Assembly: GCA_900314555.1 (NCBI GenBank)
Contig: OMVQ01000009.1
Coordinates: forward strand, 1-64,000
DNA length: 64,000 nucleotides
Origin: an uncultured Eubacteriales bacterium
GTDB lineage: Bacteria; Bacillota; Clostridia; Lachnospirales; Lachnospiraceae
Direction of reading: 5' to 3'
The first letter of the stretch is position 1. Each line of letters opens with the position of its first letter. The notes beneath the pieces are model-generated. The model was not told the DNA's origin, made no database searches, and saw nothing but the letters and a program-made list of their open reading frames with translations. The position numbers and the translations under genes are program-made. This document shows positions 52,139 through 58,564 of the stretch, one piece after another.

Positions 52139-52555
52139 CTATAATTGTTTCTTCATCCATATATGTGGACAACCCTCATCATCTTCTATGACTCCATATT
52201 CCTCATAACCCTGTTGTCCATAAAAAGGTGTTACCCTGCATTGTGCGTGTAGTCTGATTGACGTTCCCCCTTTCTCCTTTACAATCCTCTCAGCTTCTCC
52301 TATCATTTTTGCTCCAAGGCTCATTCCCCTATACTCCTTAACAACTGATAATCTGCCTAAAATATACTCATTTTTCACTATATCTTCATATACTCTGCAA
52401 GTTGCAACCGGTCTGTTTTCGTCATACATAACTATATGAAATGAAATATTATCTATATCATCAAATTCATTTTTAAACCCCTGTTCTTCCATAAATACCT
52501 GTTTTCTAATAATTTTTGCATCATCTGCTAAAAAATCATATATTTTAAACTTCAT
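52139..52555 (-). CDS. GNAT-family N-acetyltransferase
   Basis: A 138-residue acetyltransferase resembling the ElaA branch. FKIYDFLADDAKIIRKQVF, MYDENRPVATCRVY, the acetyl-CoA loop VVKEYRGMSLGAKMI and AQCRVTPFYGQQGYEEYG are visible. The substrate is unknown. The start is uncertain: the ATG at 52555 begins at the conserved fold but lacks a good ribosome-binding site, while AAAGGAGG stands 36 bases further upstream inside a longer open frame (to 52621). Confidence 0.82.
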   Translation of the reverse strand: MKFKIYDFLADDAKIIRKQVFMEEQGFKNEFDDIDNISFHIVMYDENRPVATCRVYEDIVKNEYILGRLSVVKEYRGMSLGAKMIGEAERIVKEKGGTSIRLHAQCRVTPFYGQQGYEEYGVIEDDEGCPHIWMKKQL

Positions 52556-52689
52556 AATATTCTGATACGATATATTTATTATTAAATATATCCGGATCCT
52601 CCTTTCTCTTTTATAAGCCATACTAAATATTTATATAATTTAAGTTGTCTATAATTCATTATAATATTGCTTTTCTGATTTCTTAATTA

Positions 52690-52725
52690 TAATCTAAAAT
52701 AAGCCGGATATCAACTATCCGACTT
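52690..52725 (-). terminator. Terminator after the DUF1062 gene
   Basis: AAGCCGGATA (52701-52710) pairs with TATCCGACTT (52716-52725). On the minus strand ATTTTAGATT follows. Confidence 0.65.
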
Positions 52726-52730
52726 ATACA

Positions 52731-53027
52731 TCATCTGAATTCAGCATTATTCTTCTTTAAAAACTCTATATTATTTCCATATTTTAAAGCCAGTTCAAAA
52801 TCATTTTCCATAAAAAGTTCATATTCTTCAGGTGTAATTCTTGATGGTCTTATCCTCTCATAAATTGTCAGATTCCACGTATGTTTACACTTCTTACATC
52901 TATATATGAGCCAGACATCAATGCAATTCCCATTTGCATTAATTCTGAATTTTCCTGAATTAATAAATTCACTCTTCTTTTTACAACCGGCACACTTATG
53001 ATATACTTTTACCTGATTATTTCTCAT
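52731..53027 (-). CDS. Short DUF1062-family protein
   Basis: A 98-residue protein with two Cys pairs that probably bind zinc (CAGCKKKSEF and YRCKKCKHTWN). GKFRINANGNCIDVWLIYRC is the signature of DUF1062. Family members are usually near 190 residues, so the C-terminal half is missing here; I see no continuation in another frame. It overlaps the CD3324-like gene by 11 bases. The function is unknown. Confidence 0.75.
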   Translation of the reverse strand: MRNNQVKVYHKCAGCKKKSEFINSGKFRINANGNCIDVWLIYRCKKCKHTWNLTIYERIRPSRITPEEYELFMENDFELALKYGNNIEFLKKNNAEFR

Positions 53028-53304
53028 CAGATAGAATTCCTAAGTTTCTATTTGTTCTTATAATTCTTTGAATACTTTTTATTGATAATGAGTATTCATT
53101 TGCAAGTATTCTGGTTGTAATTCCAGATTCATACTTTTTACATATTTCATAATTTCGAATCTTATAATATTGCTTCGTTACAGTCTGGCTTCCCCAGACC
53201 TTTTTCTCTAAACATGGAATGTATATATTCGTTCCATTTACATATTGCTGAATAGTTTCTATTAATTCTTTAGGCAGAACATCTTCTGCTCTGACATAGC
53301 TCAT
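53017..53304 (-). CDS. CD3324-family small helix-turn-helix protein
   Basis: A 95-residue protein. The order AEDVLPKELIETIQQYVNGT, NIYIPCLEKKVWG and ILANEYSLSIKSIQRIIRTN matches a small Clostridial family with a Mor-like helix-turn-helix at the C-terminus (about 65-90). It probably binds DNA. GGAGG lies before the ATG. Upstream is a candidate leader peptide and a 12-bp stem-loop, so it may be controlled after transcription starts. Confidence 0.75.
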   Translation of the reverse strand: MSYVRAEDVLPKELIETIQQYVNGTNIYIPCLEKKVWGSQTVTKQYYKIRNYEICKKYESGITTRILANEYSLSIKSIQRIIRTNRNLGILSDEK

Positions 53305-53333
53305 CTCAATCCTCCTATATATTGTCAGGATTC

Positions 53334-53371
53334 GTCTGAGCTTAACTATTCACTTTATTTTAAGCCCAGAC
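53334..53371 (-). promoter_or_regulatory. Leader stem-loop upstream of the CD3324-like gene
   Basis: GTCTGAGCTTAA (53334-53345) pairs with TTAAGCCCAGAC (53360-53371), 12 bp with one G-U pair. It begins at the stop codon of the leader frame and ends about 30 bases before the gene. No U-run follows, so it is not a standard terminator. Confidence 0.6.
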
Positions 53372-53403
53372 TACTGAGCTAAGATATGTTTGTTTTTCAT
53401 CAT
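53371..53403 (-). CDS. Candidate 10-residue leader peptide
   Basis: The frame encodes MMKNKHILAQ. Its ribosome-binding site AAAGGCGGTGA is close to the full complement of the 16S rRNA end and lies five bases before the first ATG. The stop codon overlaps the base of the stem-loop that follows. The arrangement suggests ribosome-linked control of the downstream gene, but no codon bias reveals a signal. Confidence 0.5.
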   Translation of the reverse strand: MMKNKHILAQ

Positions 53404-53520
53404 ATTTTCACCGCCTTTAATATTATAATTATATATTACATAATAAATAAATTAATCCATTAATACAACCTTATCATTCTTTATAAATAAATATGTTCCC
53501 CTTATAATTAACATCGTCAA

Positions 53521-53829
53521 TCAACATCTTCTCTTAGACAACACCACAGATATTATCAATCCTATAATAAATCCAATAACACATCCAAGAGCACATATTC
53601 CCACAAATAACATTACAAAACCTAACATATAATCTGCAGAAATATTTAATCCAATTTCACATAATACATAGATCAACAAACTTATAAATTCACTTATGAT
53701 AATTTTCTTAGTCATTTTTAAACATATACTAATAACTATGGCAGCTATCAGTCCACCAAACATAAAAATTCCTATATCAGAAGAAAATATCTCATCAACT
53801 ATATTCAAATACTTCACTAATACCTCCAT
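53521..53829 (-). CDS. Small membrane protein of unknown function
   Basis: I do not recognise a family. The 102-residue protein has three predicted helices (about 17-38, 44-64 and 68-97). The last is Gly/Ile-rich (GCVIGFIIGLIISVVL) and ends in KRRC. There is no signal peptide cleavage site or motif. It stands between the azoreductase-like gene and the CD3324-like gene, with gaps of about 100-200 bases on each side. Confidence 0.5.
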   Translation of the reverse strand: MEVLVKYLNIVDEIFSSDIGIFMFGGLIAAIVISICLKMTKKIIISEFISLLIYVLCEIGLNISADYMLGFVMLFVGICALGCVIGFIIGLIISVVLSKRRC

Positions 53830-53927
53830 ATCTATCCATTTAACATAATCTCTTATGTTTCTTTATAAAACAATCCTTAACCATTGAAAACAAACAAATT
53901 ATAAATTCTATACATTTCTATATTTCA

Positions 53928-54476
53928 TTACAACTTTATATCTAAAATAGCCTCTTTTAGTATTTTTTCAGAATCATTTCCTAAAATATCTAGCATTTCC
54001 GCCTTAATAAGACTGGTTTCTTTTATTCCAAAATAATCTAATGCTAATGTTTTTATATATCCATATCCAAAACGTTCATCTAAAGGGCCACCCGCTGTTG
54101 TAACATAATACAATTTTTTCGCGTTACATAAGCCAACAGGTATGCCATCATTTCCATATTTCGTAACAATACCCGTTACATATATATTTTCTATGTATGT
54201 TTTGAGCATTGCCGGAAATGATAAATCCCAGAAAGGCGCTGAAATTACAATTATATCGGCCTTTGCAAATTGCTTTGCATAATCAAAAATATCGTTATCA
54301 TAATTATTCTTTTCTATTAAAGATGTCCTGTATTCTAATTTTTTCGCATCAAGTGGCGTTATATCTTTCTCATATAATTTTACTTCTTTATACAAACCTA
54401 ATTTTTCTAACAGACTATTTGCCAGTCTGTTTGTTCTTGATTCCTTTCTTGGACAACAATTTATATACAATATCAT
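53928..54476 (-). CDS. NAD(P)H-dependent oxidoreductase (azoreductase-like flavodoxin fold)
   Basis: A 182-residue FMN protein of the flavodoxin-2/AzoR kind. The phosphate loop is CCPRKESRTNRLANSLLEKL (residues 7-26); IVISAPFWDLSFPAMLKTYIENIY and YYVTTAGGPLDERFGYGY are the flavin contacts. Such enzymes reduce quinones or azo dyes with two electrons. It is the last of the accessory block before lepB. Confidence 0.88.
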   Translation of the reverse strand: MILYINCCPRKESRTNRLANSLLEKLGLYKEVKLYEKDITPLDAKKLEYRTSLIEKNNYDNDIFDYAKQFAKADIIVISAPFWDLSFPAMLKTYIENIYVTGIVTKYGNDGIPVGLCNAKKLYYVTTAGGPLDERFGYGYIKTLALDYFGIKETSLIKAEMLDILGNDSEKILKEAILDIKL

Positions 54477-54559
54477 CTAGATAAACCTCACTCTCATTCT
54501 AATAATAATCACAGAATTATACTAATTATAAACCAACTAACTATACAACTAATTCAATT

Positions 54560-55123
54560 CTATTTAACAATTTTAATCCTTGCAAACGGCCATGATATGA
54601 GCCAGACTTTGCCCTTTATTTCGCTAAGTTTTACATTTCCTACTGTATTAGAACGGCTATCCTCACTACTGTTCCAATTATCACCAATTACAAAATACTC
54701 ATCATATTCTAGCTTTATTTTCTGGCTTGCAAGACCAGGATTAACAATATCATCCATTTTTTCATTGTATTTTAATTCTTTATCATTTATATAAATTCTT
54801 CCATCTTTAATCTGTATTGTTTCTCCCGGAAGACCTACTATTCGTTTTATATATTCAACTTTATCACCATTTTTTTCTTTCTTGGTAAACATAATAACAT
54901 CATATCTCTCTGGCGAATGCATATCATATGCTAATGTATTAATCATTACCTTATCGCCATTCTTTAATCTGTCATTCATCGAATTACCAATAACTTTCGA
55001 CTGCTGTCCTAAATAATTCATAAAAAATAATGCCAATACGATTACAACAATCACATCAACAATCCATTTTAATATCCTATCAACAAAAATGTTTTTATCA
55101 GGCATTGCATTATAAAATCTCAT
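54560..55123 (-). CDS. lepB: Signal peptidase I
   Basis: LepB cuts signal peptides from exported proteins at the outer face of the membrane. The 187-residue protein has one N-terminal membrane helix (about 17-38). The catalytic Ser is in VIGNSMNDRL (near 47) and the Lys in VEYIKRIVGLPGE (near 89), followed by DEYFVIGDNWNSSEDSR. GGAGGG precedes the ATG. It lies just after rplS, as in many Clostridia. Confidence 0.95.
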   Translation of the reverse strand: MRFYNAMPDKNIFVDRILKWIVDVIVVIVLALFFMNYLGQQSKVIGNSMNDRLKNGDKVMINTLAYDMHSPERYDVIMFTKKEKNGDKVEYIKRIVGLPGETIQIKDGRIYINDKELKYNEKMDDIVNPGLASQKIKLEYDEYFVIGDNWNSSEDSRSNTVGNVKLSEIKGKVWLISWPFARIKIVK

Positions 55124-55224
55124 TCAAATACCCTCCATTCAATGGTAATATTATTTTCGGTATTTCTTTACTAAACAGGGTGTCAAAAGAGAACATTGCA
55201 CCAACATCATACCATAATCTTTTT

Positions 55225-55265
55225 TGTCAAAAAAAGGACAAAATACTATAAGTACTTGTCCTTTT
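55225..55265 (-). terminator. rplS terminator
   Basis: On the minus strand AAAAGGACAAGTACT and AGTATTTTGTCCTTTT pair around TAT with a small bulge, followed by TTTTGAC. It separates rplS from lepB. Confidence 0.8.
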
Positions 55266-55285
55266 CAATCTTTTCATATTAAGAA

Positions 55286-55633
55286 TTATTTAACTAATTC
55301 TTTAACCTTAGCTGCCTTACCAACTCTCTGTCTTAAGTAGTTAAGTTTTGCTCTTCTAACTTTACCTAAACGAACAACTTCGATTTTGTCAACGTTTGGT
55401 GAGTGTAATGGCCAAGTCTTCTCAACACCAATACCGTTAGAGAATTTTCTAACTGTAAATGTTTCACGAGAGCTTCCACCCTGTCTCTTAATAACTGTTC
55501 CTTCGAAAACCTGGATTCTTTCACGGTTTCCTTCTTTAATCTTTGCATATACTTTAACAGTATCGCCTACTTTGAAATCTGCAACTGATTCTTTTAACTG
55601 AGCAGCTTCAATATTTTTAATAATTTCGTTCAT
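55286..55633 (-). CDS. rplS: 50S ribosomal protein L19
   Basis: L19 sits at the interface of the ribosomal subunits. The 115-residue length is normal. The start [17 protein letters not shown], the [20 protein letters not shown] core and [19 protein letters not shown] with [17 protein letters not shown] are family hallmarks. GGAGG lies before the ATG. A structured leader and a good promoter lie upstream, which suggests feedback control. Confidence 0.97.
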   Translation of the reverse strand: MNEIIKNIEAAQLKESVADFKVGDTVKVYAKIKEGNRERIQVFEGTVIKRQGGSSRETFTVRKFSNGIGVEKTWPLHSPNVDKIEVVRLGKVRRAKLNYLRQRVGKAAKVKELVK

Positions 55634-55700
55634 TGTGTGACCTCCTTAATATTTAGATGTTCTTAATACATATGTAGCAGAGGACCATCCATTCTCACAG
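55634..55700 (-). promoter_or_regulatory. Candidate L19 leader of rplS
   Basis: The 5' UTR of about 65 bases contains GGATGGTCCTCTGCTACA and AGAACATCT just before GGAGG. Its position and these blocks resemble the L19 leader of Firmicutes, where L19 represses its own synthesis. I judge it by eye only. Confidence 0.5.
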
Positions 55701-55707
55701 CTTTTTT

Positions 55708-55736
55708 AGATTAACATATATTATATATTATTGCAA
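55708..55736 (-). promoter_or_regulatory. Promoter of rplS
   Basis: Minus strand TTGCAA (55731-55736), 17-base spacer, TAATCT (55708-55713). Confidence 0.6.
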
Positions 55737-55763
55737 GTGTTTTTCACTACTTTTTTTATTTTA

Positions 55764-56240
55764 TTACTCTTTCGCCACGCATATATATAAGCTTACTAAT
55801 TCATTGCCCTCAAATATAAGAGGTACTTTAAGTGCCTGTGCATCTGAAGTAATATGCATCTGCGTTCCTAACATTACCATAGGTGGTGTTATATCAATAC
55901 GGATTGACTGTGTCGAAAACAACGTAGCTGTATTACCCATTATCATATTACTAAGTTCACTAAGTGCCGATGTAGACATCTCGTCTAATTCAGTAACAGG
56001 CATACCAAACATCATCTTACTGGCAACTGTCTTAGCATTATCTATCGACATTACTAACAGAACCTGTCCTTTCAAATCACCCGTCACACCAACCTGTAGT
56101 GCAAAGATATGGTCTGGAAAATCAAGTACCGCCACACTTGGTTTGCCTAGTGCAAGCTTCATCTGTGCCGCGTTTTCAAAAATCATCATTGTTGATTGTA
56201 AAAATGGATTTATATGTTTAACGTCCAATCCTGGTTTCAA
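55764..56240 (-). CDS. CheX-family chemotaxis phosphatase-like protein
   Basis: CheX dephosphorylates CheY-P in flagellar chemotaxis. The 158-residue protein has a CheX/CheC fold with ALSELSNMIMGNTATLFS, in which the ExxN phosphatase pair is visible, and FALQVGVTGDLKGQVLLVM. I prefer the TTG at 56240, which has GAGG eight bases upstream; a GTG three codons earlier overlaps that site. It stands alone, away from other chemotaxis genes. Confidence 0.85.
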   Translation of the reverse strand: MKPGLDVKHINPFLQSTMMIFENAAQMKLALGKPSVAVLDFPDHIFALQVGVTGDLKGQVLLVMSIDNAKTVASKMMFGMPVTELDEMSTSALSELSNMIMGNTATLFSTQSIRIDITPPMVMLGTQMHITSDAQALKVPLIFEGNELVSLYICVAKE

Positions 56241-56330
56241 TACGTTCACCTCAATATTTTATCTTTCTTAATTGTTTATTCTTAAGTCTAATTCTAATTC
56301 GTGTACTTCACATCAAAATCTGTTATATAC

Positions 56331-56357
56331 AGAAAATGTCGCACCAAAGATGCGACA
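56331..56357 (-). terminator. tRNA-Glu terminator
   Basis: TGTCGCA (56337-56343) pairs with TGCGACA (56351-56357), and on the minus strand TTTTCTG follows. Confidence 0.8.
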
Positions 56358-56377
56358 ACTCTGTAAGTATATATTAG

Positions 56378-56449
56378 CAGCTCGTAGGGGAATCGAACCC
56401 CTGTTTTCGCCGTGAGAGGGCGACGTCTTAACCGCTTGACCAACGAGCC
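56378..56449 (-). tRNA. tRNA-Glu (anticodon CTC)
   Basis: Acceptor GGCTCGT/ACGAGCT with discriminator G, D arm around GGTCAAGCGGTTAAGAC, anticodon stem TCGCC/GGCGA with loop CTCTCAC giving CTC, and T arm AGGGGTTCGATTCCCCT. CCA is not encoded. It reads GAG codons; the identity rests on the anticodon. Confidence 0.95.
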
Positions 56450-56469
56450 TTACGAAACCGTACTTTGGT

Positions 56470-56498
56470 ATTATATAGTATACTTTTAAATTTTGCAA
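56470..56498 (-). promoter_or_regulatory. Promoter of tRNA-Glu
   Basis: Minus strand TTGCAA (56493-56498), 17-base spacer, TATAAT (56470-56475), 21 bases before the tRNA. Confidence 0.85.
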
Positions 56499-56580
56499 GT
56501 CTTTTTTTGATTTTTTTATTTATATTATGTATTTATTTAAGTACAATATTGGTTATCACGCTAAATGCCTGATAATTCAA

Positions 56581-56655
56581 GGTTTAAAAGCCATATTCTA
56601 TTTTTTATGTATGCTATGCTCATATTACTATTCATCAGAATATGGCTTTCAAACC
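56581..56655. repeat. Long inverted repeat after the DHH phosphoesterase gene
   Basis: Eighteen-base arms (GGTTTAAAAGCCATATTC at 56581-56598 and its complement at 56638-56655) match at 17 positions around a 39-base loop. No U-run follows, so it is not a simple terminator. Confidence 0.75.
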
Positions 56656-56663
56656 ATTAATAA

Positions 56664-57581
56664 TTATCTGTTTAATTCTGTAAGTTCATCTAATAATTTA
56701 GGAATCATTTCATCCATCTTCTCATCAGAGAACTGGCATGTTCCTACTACCTTGTGACCACCGCCACCATATTTAAGCATTAATGCTCCGACATCTACGC
56801 TACTTGTCTTATTAAGAACACTGTAACCTACTGCACAAGAGCAACCCTGTCCACCTTTACCTGATACTATCCAGCATGATATATTAGCTTCAGGATATAA
56901 ACTGTATATTACAAATCTGTTGCCTGTATAGATTGTCTCCTGACCTCTTAAATCAGTAATAATAACTTTATCTCTTACAACAGTATTAGCCTTAATCATA
57001 TCTATGAACTTCTCTGTCTGTTCAAAATATAATTCTTTTCTTTCAACAATATCAGGAATATTCATTATCTCATCTATTGTCATCTCTCTGCACCAGTCAA
57101 TTAATTTCTCCATTAACTGATAGTTACTTATAGTGAAGTTTCTGAATCTTCCAAGACCTGTTCTCGGATCCATTATAAATCCTAAAAGAACCCAGTCAGT
57201 AGGATTTAATATCTCGTCCTTTGTAAGATTAGCTGAATCTACCTTATCAACTGCTGCTAATAAGTCATCGAATCTCGGAAATCTTTCTTTACCTCCATAA
57301 TAATCATATACAACGTGCGCTGCACTTGGGCTTGACTTTGAACAGCCTTCGTACTTACCTTTGTAAGCATTTCTCTCCTGCTCGCTTGAATGATGGTCAA
57401 ACCATAATCCACAGCCCTCTACAAATGGAACATTTGCAAGGCAGTCATCTTTAGTTACTTCTATAAGTCCATCCTGTAAATCTTTTGGATGAGCAAATTT
57501 ATAACTGTCAATAATTCCAGCCTCTTTTAAAAATACAGCACAAGCTAATCCGTCAAAATCAGATCTTGTTATTAATCTCAT
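56664..57581 (-). CDS. DHH/DHHA1-family phosphoesterase
   Basis: A 305-residue phosphoesterase. The metal-binding motifs are TRSDFDGLACAVF (about 4-16), LWFDHHSSE (near 60) and AAVDKVDSANL (near 110); the DHHA1-type substrate motif is KYGGGGHKVVGTCQF near the C-terminus. Members hydrolyse short RNA, cyclic dinucleotides or polyphosphate; which applies here is unclear. The ATG lacks a strong ribosome-binding site of its own and overlaps the stop of a short upstream frame. Confidence 0.88.
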   Translation of the reverse strand: MRLITRSDFDGLACAVFLKEAGIIDSYKFAHPKDLQDGLIEVTKDDCLANVPFVEGCGLWFDHHSSEQERNAYKGKYEGCSKSSPSAAHVVYDYYGGKERFPRFDDLLAAVDKVDSANLTKDEILNPTDWVLLGFIMDPRTGLGRFRNFTISNYQLMEKLIDWCREMTIDEIMNIPDIVERKELYFEQTEKFIDMIKANTVVRDKVIITDLRGQETIYTGNRFVIYSLYPEANISCWIVSGKGGQGCSCAVGYSVLNKTSSVDVGALMLKYGGGGHKVVGTCQFSDEKMDEMIPKLLDELTELNR

Positions 57582-57622
57582 AATCTACACCCGTAATACT
57601 GCATAAACAGTATCACTATCAT
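57578..57622 (-). CDS. Candidate 14-residue leader peptide coupled to the DHH gene
   Basis: The frame encodes MIVILFMQYYGCRL and its TGA overlaps the DHH ATG (ATGA). AAAGGAG lies 15 bases before its ATG. Two hairpins span the leader (57596-57613 and 57615-57637); one pairs over the leader's start codon. Translation is plausible, not proven. Confidence 0.4.
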   Translation of the reverse strand: MIVILFMQYYGCRL

Positions 57623-57775
57623 TTATATAATGATAGTCTCCTTTCCACGATTATTTTCAGATATTTCCAGTGTATGTAATACCAACTGAACATACAACAA
57701 TTTTACCATTTTTTCGTGTTTTTAGCAATAAAAATTGTGCATTTTATACATTTTTATTGTATATTTTATATACTT

Positions 57776-58519
57776 TCATACATTTTCATTTATGTTATAC
57801 AGAATTTCATTGCCACGTTTGCCGATTCTCTTAACTGTTCCTGTATATGTAAGAATATTAAGTGCCGTCTGTGCCATTCCGATGCTTAGATGAGCTGCCT
57901 TAGCATAATCTTTTGAGCAAAACGTCTCTGCTAATTCTATCGGCACCATCTGCATATAATCTTCTAAACTGTATAAGTCAATCTCTTCTACAATCTCTGT
58001 AGGAATTCTGTCAAATCTGCTTGAGCCTTTCTTCTTATCCTTACTCCAGCCATTTAGAAGTCTTATTTCCTCCATATTCATCATAACAATTTTAATCCTT
58101 ATATTAGGATTAGTCAGATAACTTTTTATCTTATATAACTGATAAAATGCTTCATATGGATTACCTTTCTTAGGTGATTTACGTTTAGGACCAATATATC
58201 CTGTCTCTTCATCTAACCAGCAAAGCCACTTGATATATGGCATCGGATATACCACCGTTACCTGATAATCGTTAAGAAAGACATCAAGTTTATTTCTTAA
58301 TTTATTAAAATTAGCAGTCTGAATCTCTATGATATTTCCATCTCTGTAGATATCTGCAACATAACCGTTTACCGGAATTTCATGGTAATCCTCATCAGGC
58401 TCATAGTAATTCTTAAGAATTGCATGAACTGTTTTCTCACTGAGGGTTCCTATTCCATTTCTGTTTCGTTTAATTCCGATTATTTTGTTTTTAGCTGATT
58501 CAAACTGCTCTTTATTCAT
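57776..58519 (-). CDS. Unrecognised nuclease-like protein with C-terminal winged helix
   Basis: A 247-residue protein I cannot name. The N-terminal half has ILKNYYEPDEDYHEIPVNGY then VADIYRDGNIIEIQTANFNK, an arrangement like the D-ExQ core of PD-(D/E)XK nucleases. The middle holds VVYPMPYIKWLCWLDEETG. The last 60 residues (AKAAHLSIGMAQTALNILTYTGTVKRIGKRGN) look like a winged helix. No membrane part. It lies about 45 bases downstream of polC and may share its transcript, so a replication or repair role is a guess. Confidence 0.65.
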   Translation of the reverse strand: MNKEQFESAKNKIIGIKRNRNGIGTLSEKTVHAILKNYYEPDEDYHEIPVNGYVADIYRDGNIIEIQTANFNKLRNKLDVFLNDYQVTVVYPMPYIKWLCWLDEETGYIGPKRKSPKKGNPYEAFYQLYKIKSYLTNPNIRIKIVMMNMEEIRLLNGWSKDKKKGSSRFDRIPTEIVEEIDLYSLEDYMQMVPIELAETFCSKDYAKAAHLSIGMAQTALNILTYTGTVKRIGKRGNEILYNINENV

Positions 58520-58564
58520 TGTATTTTATTACCTTTTAGTTTATTGAAATTTATTCATATTTCA

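Noticed and set aside
49400-54500. Prophage or integrative element
   Set aside because: No integrase, transposase, phage structural gene or flanking direct repeat is visible; the genes are ordinary accessory enzymes and regulators.
55366-55548. 60-codon frame inside rplS on the same strand
   Set aside because: It is out of frame within a strongly conserved L19 gene, has no ribosome-binding site, and resembles no known protein.
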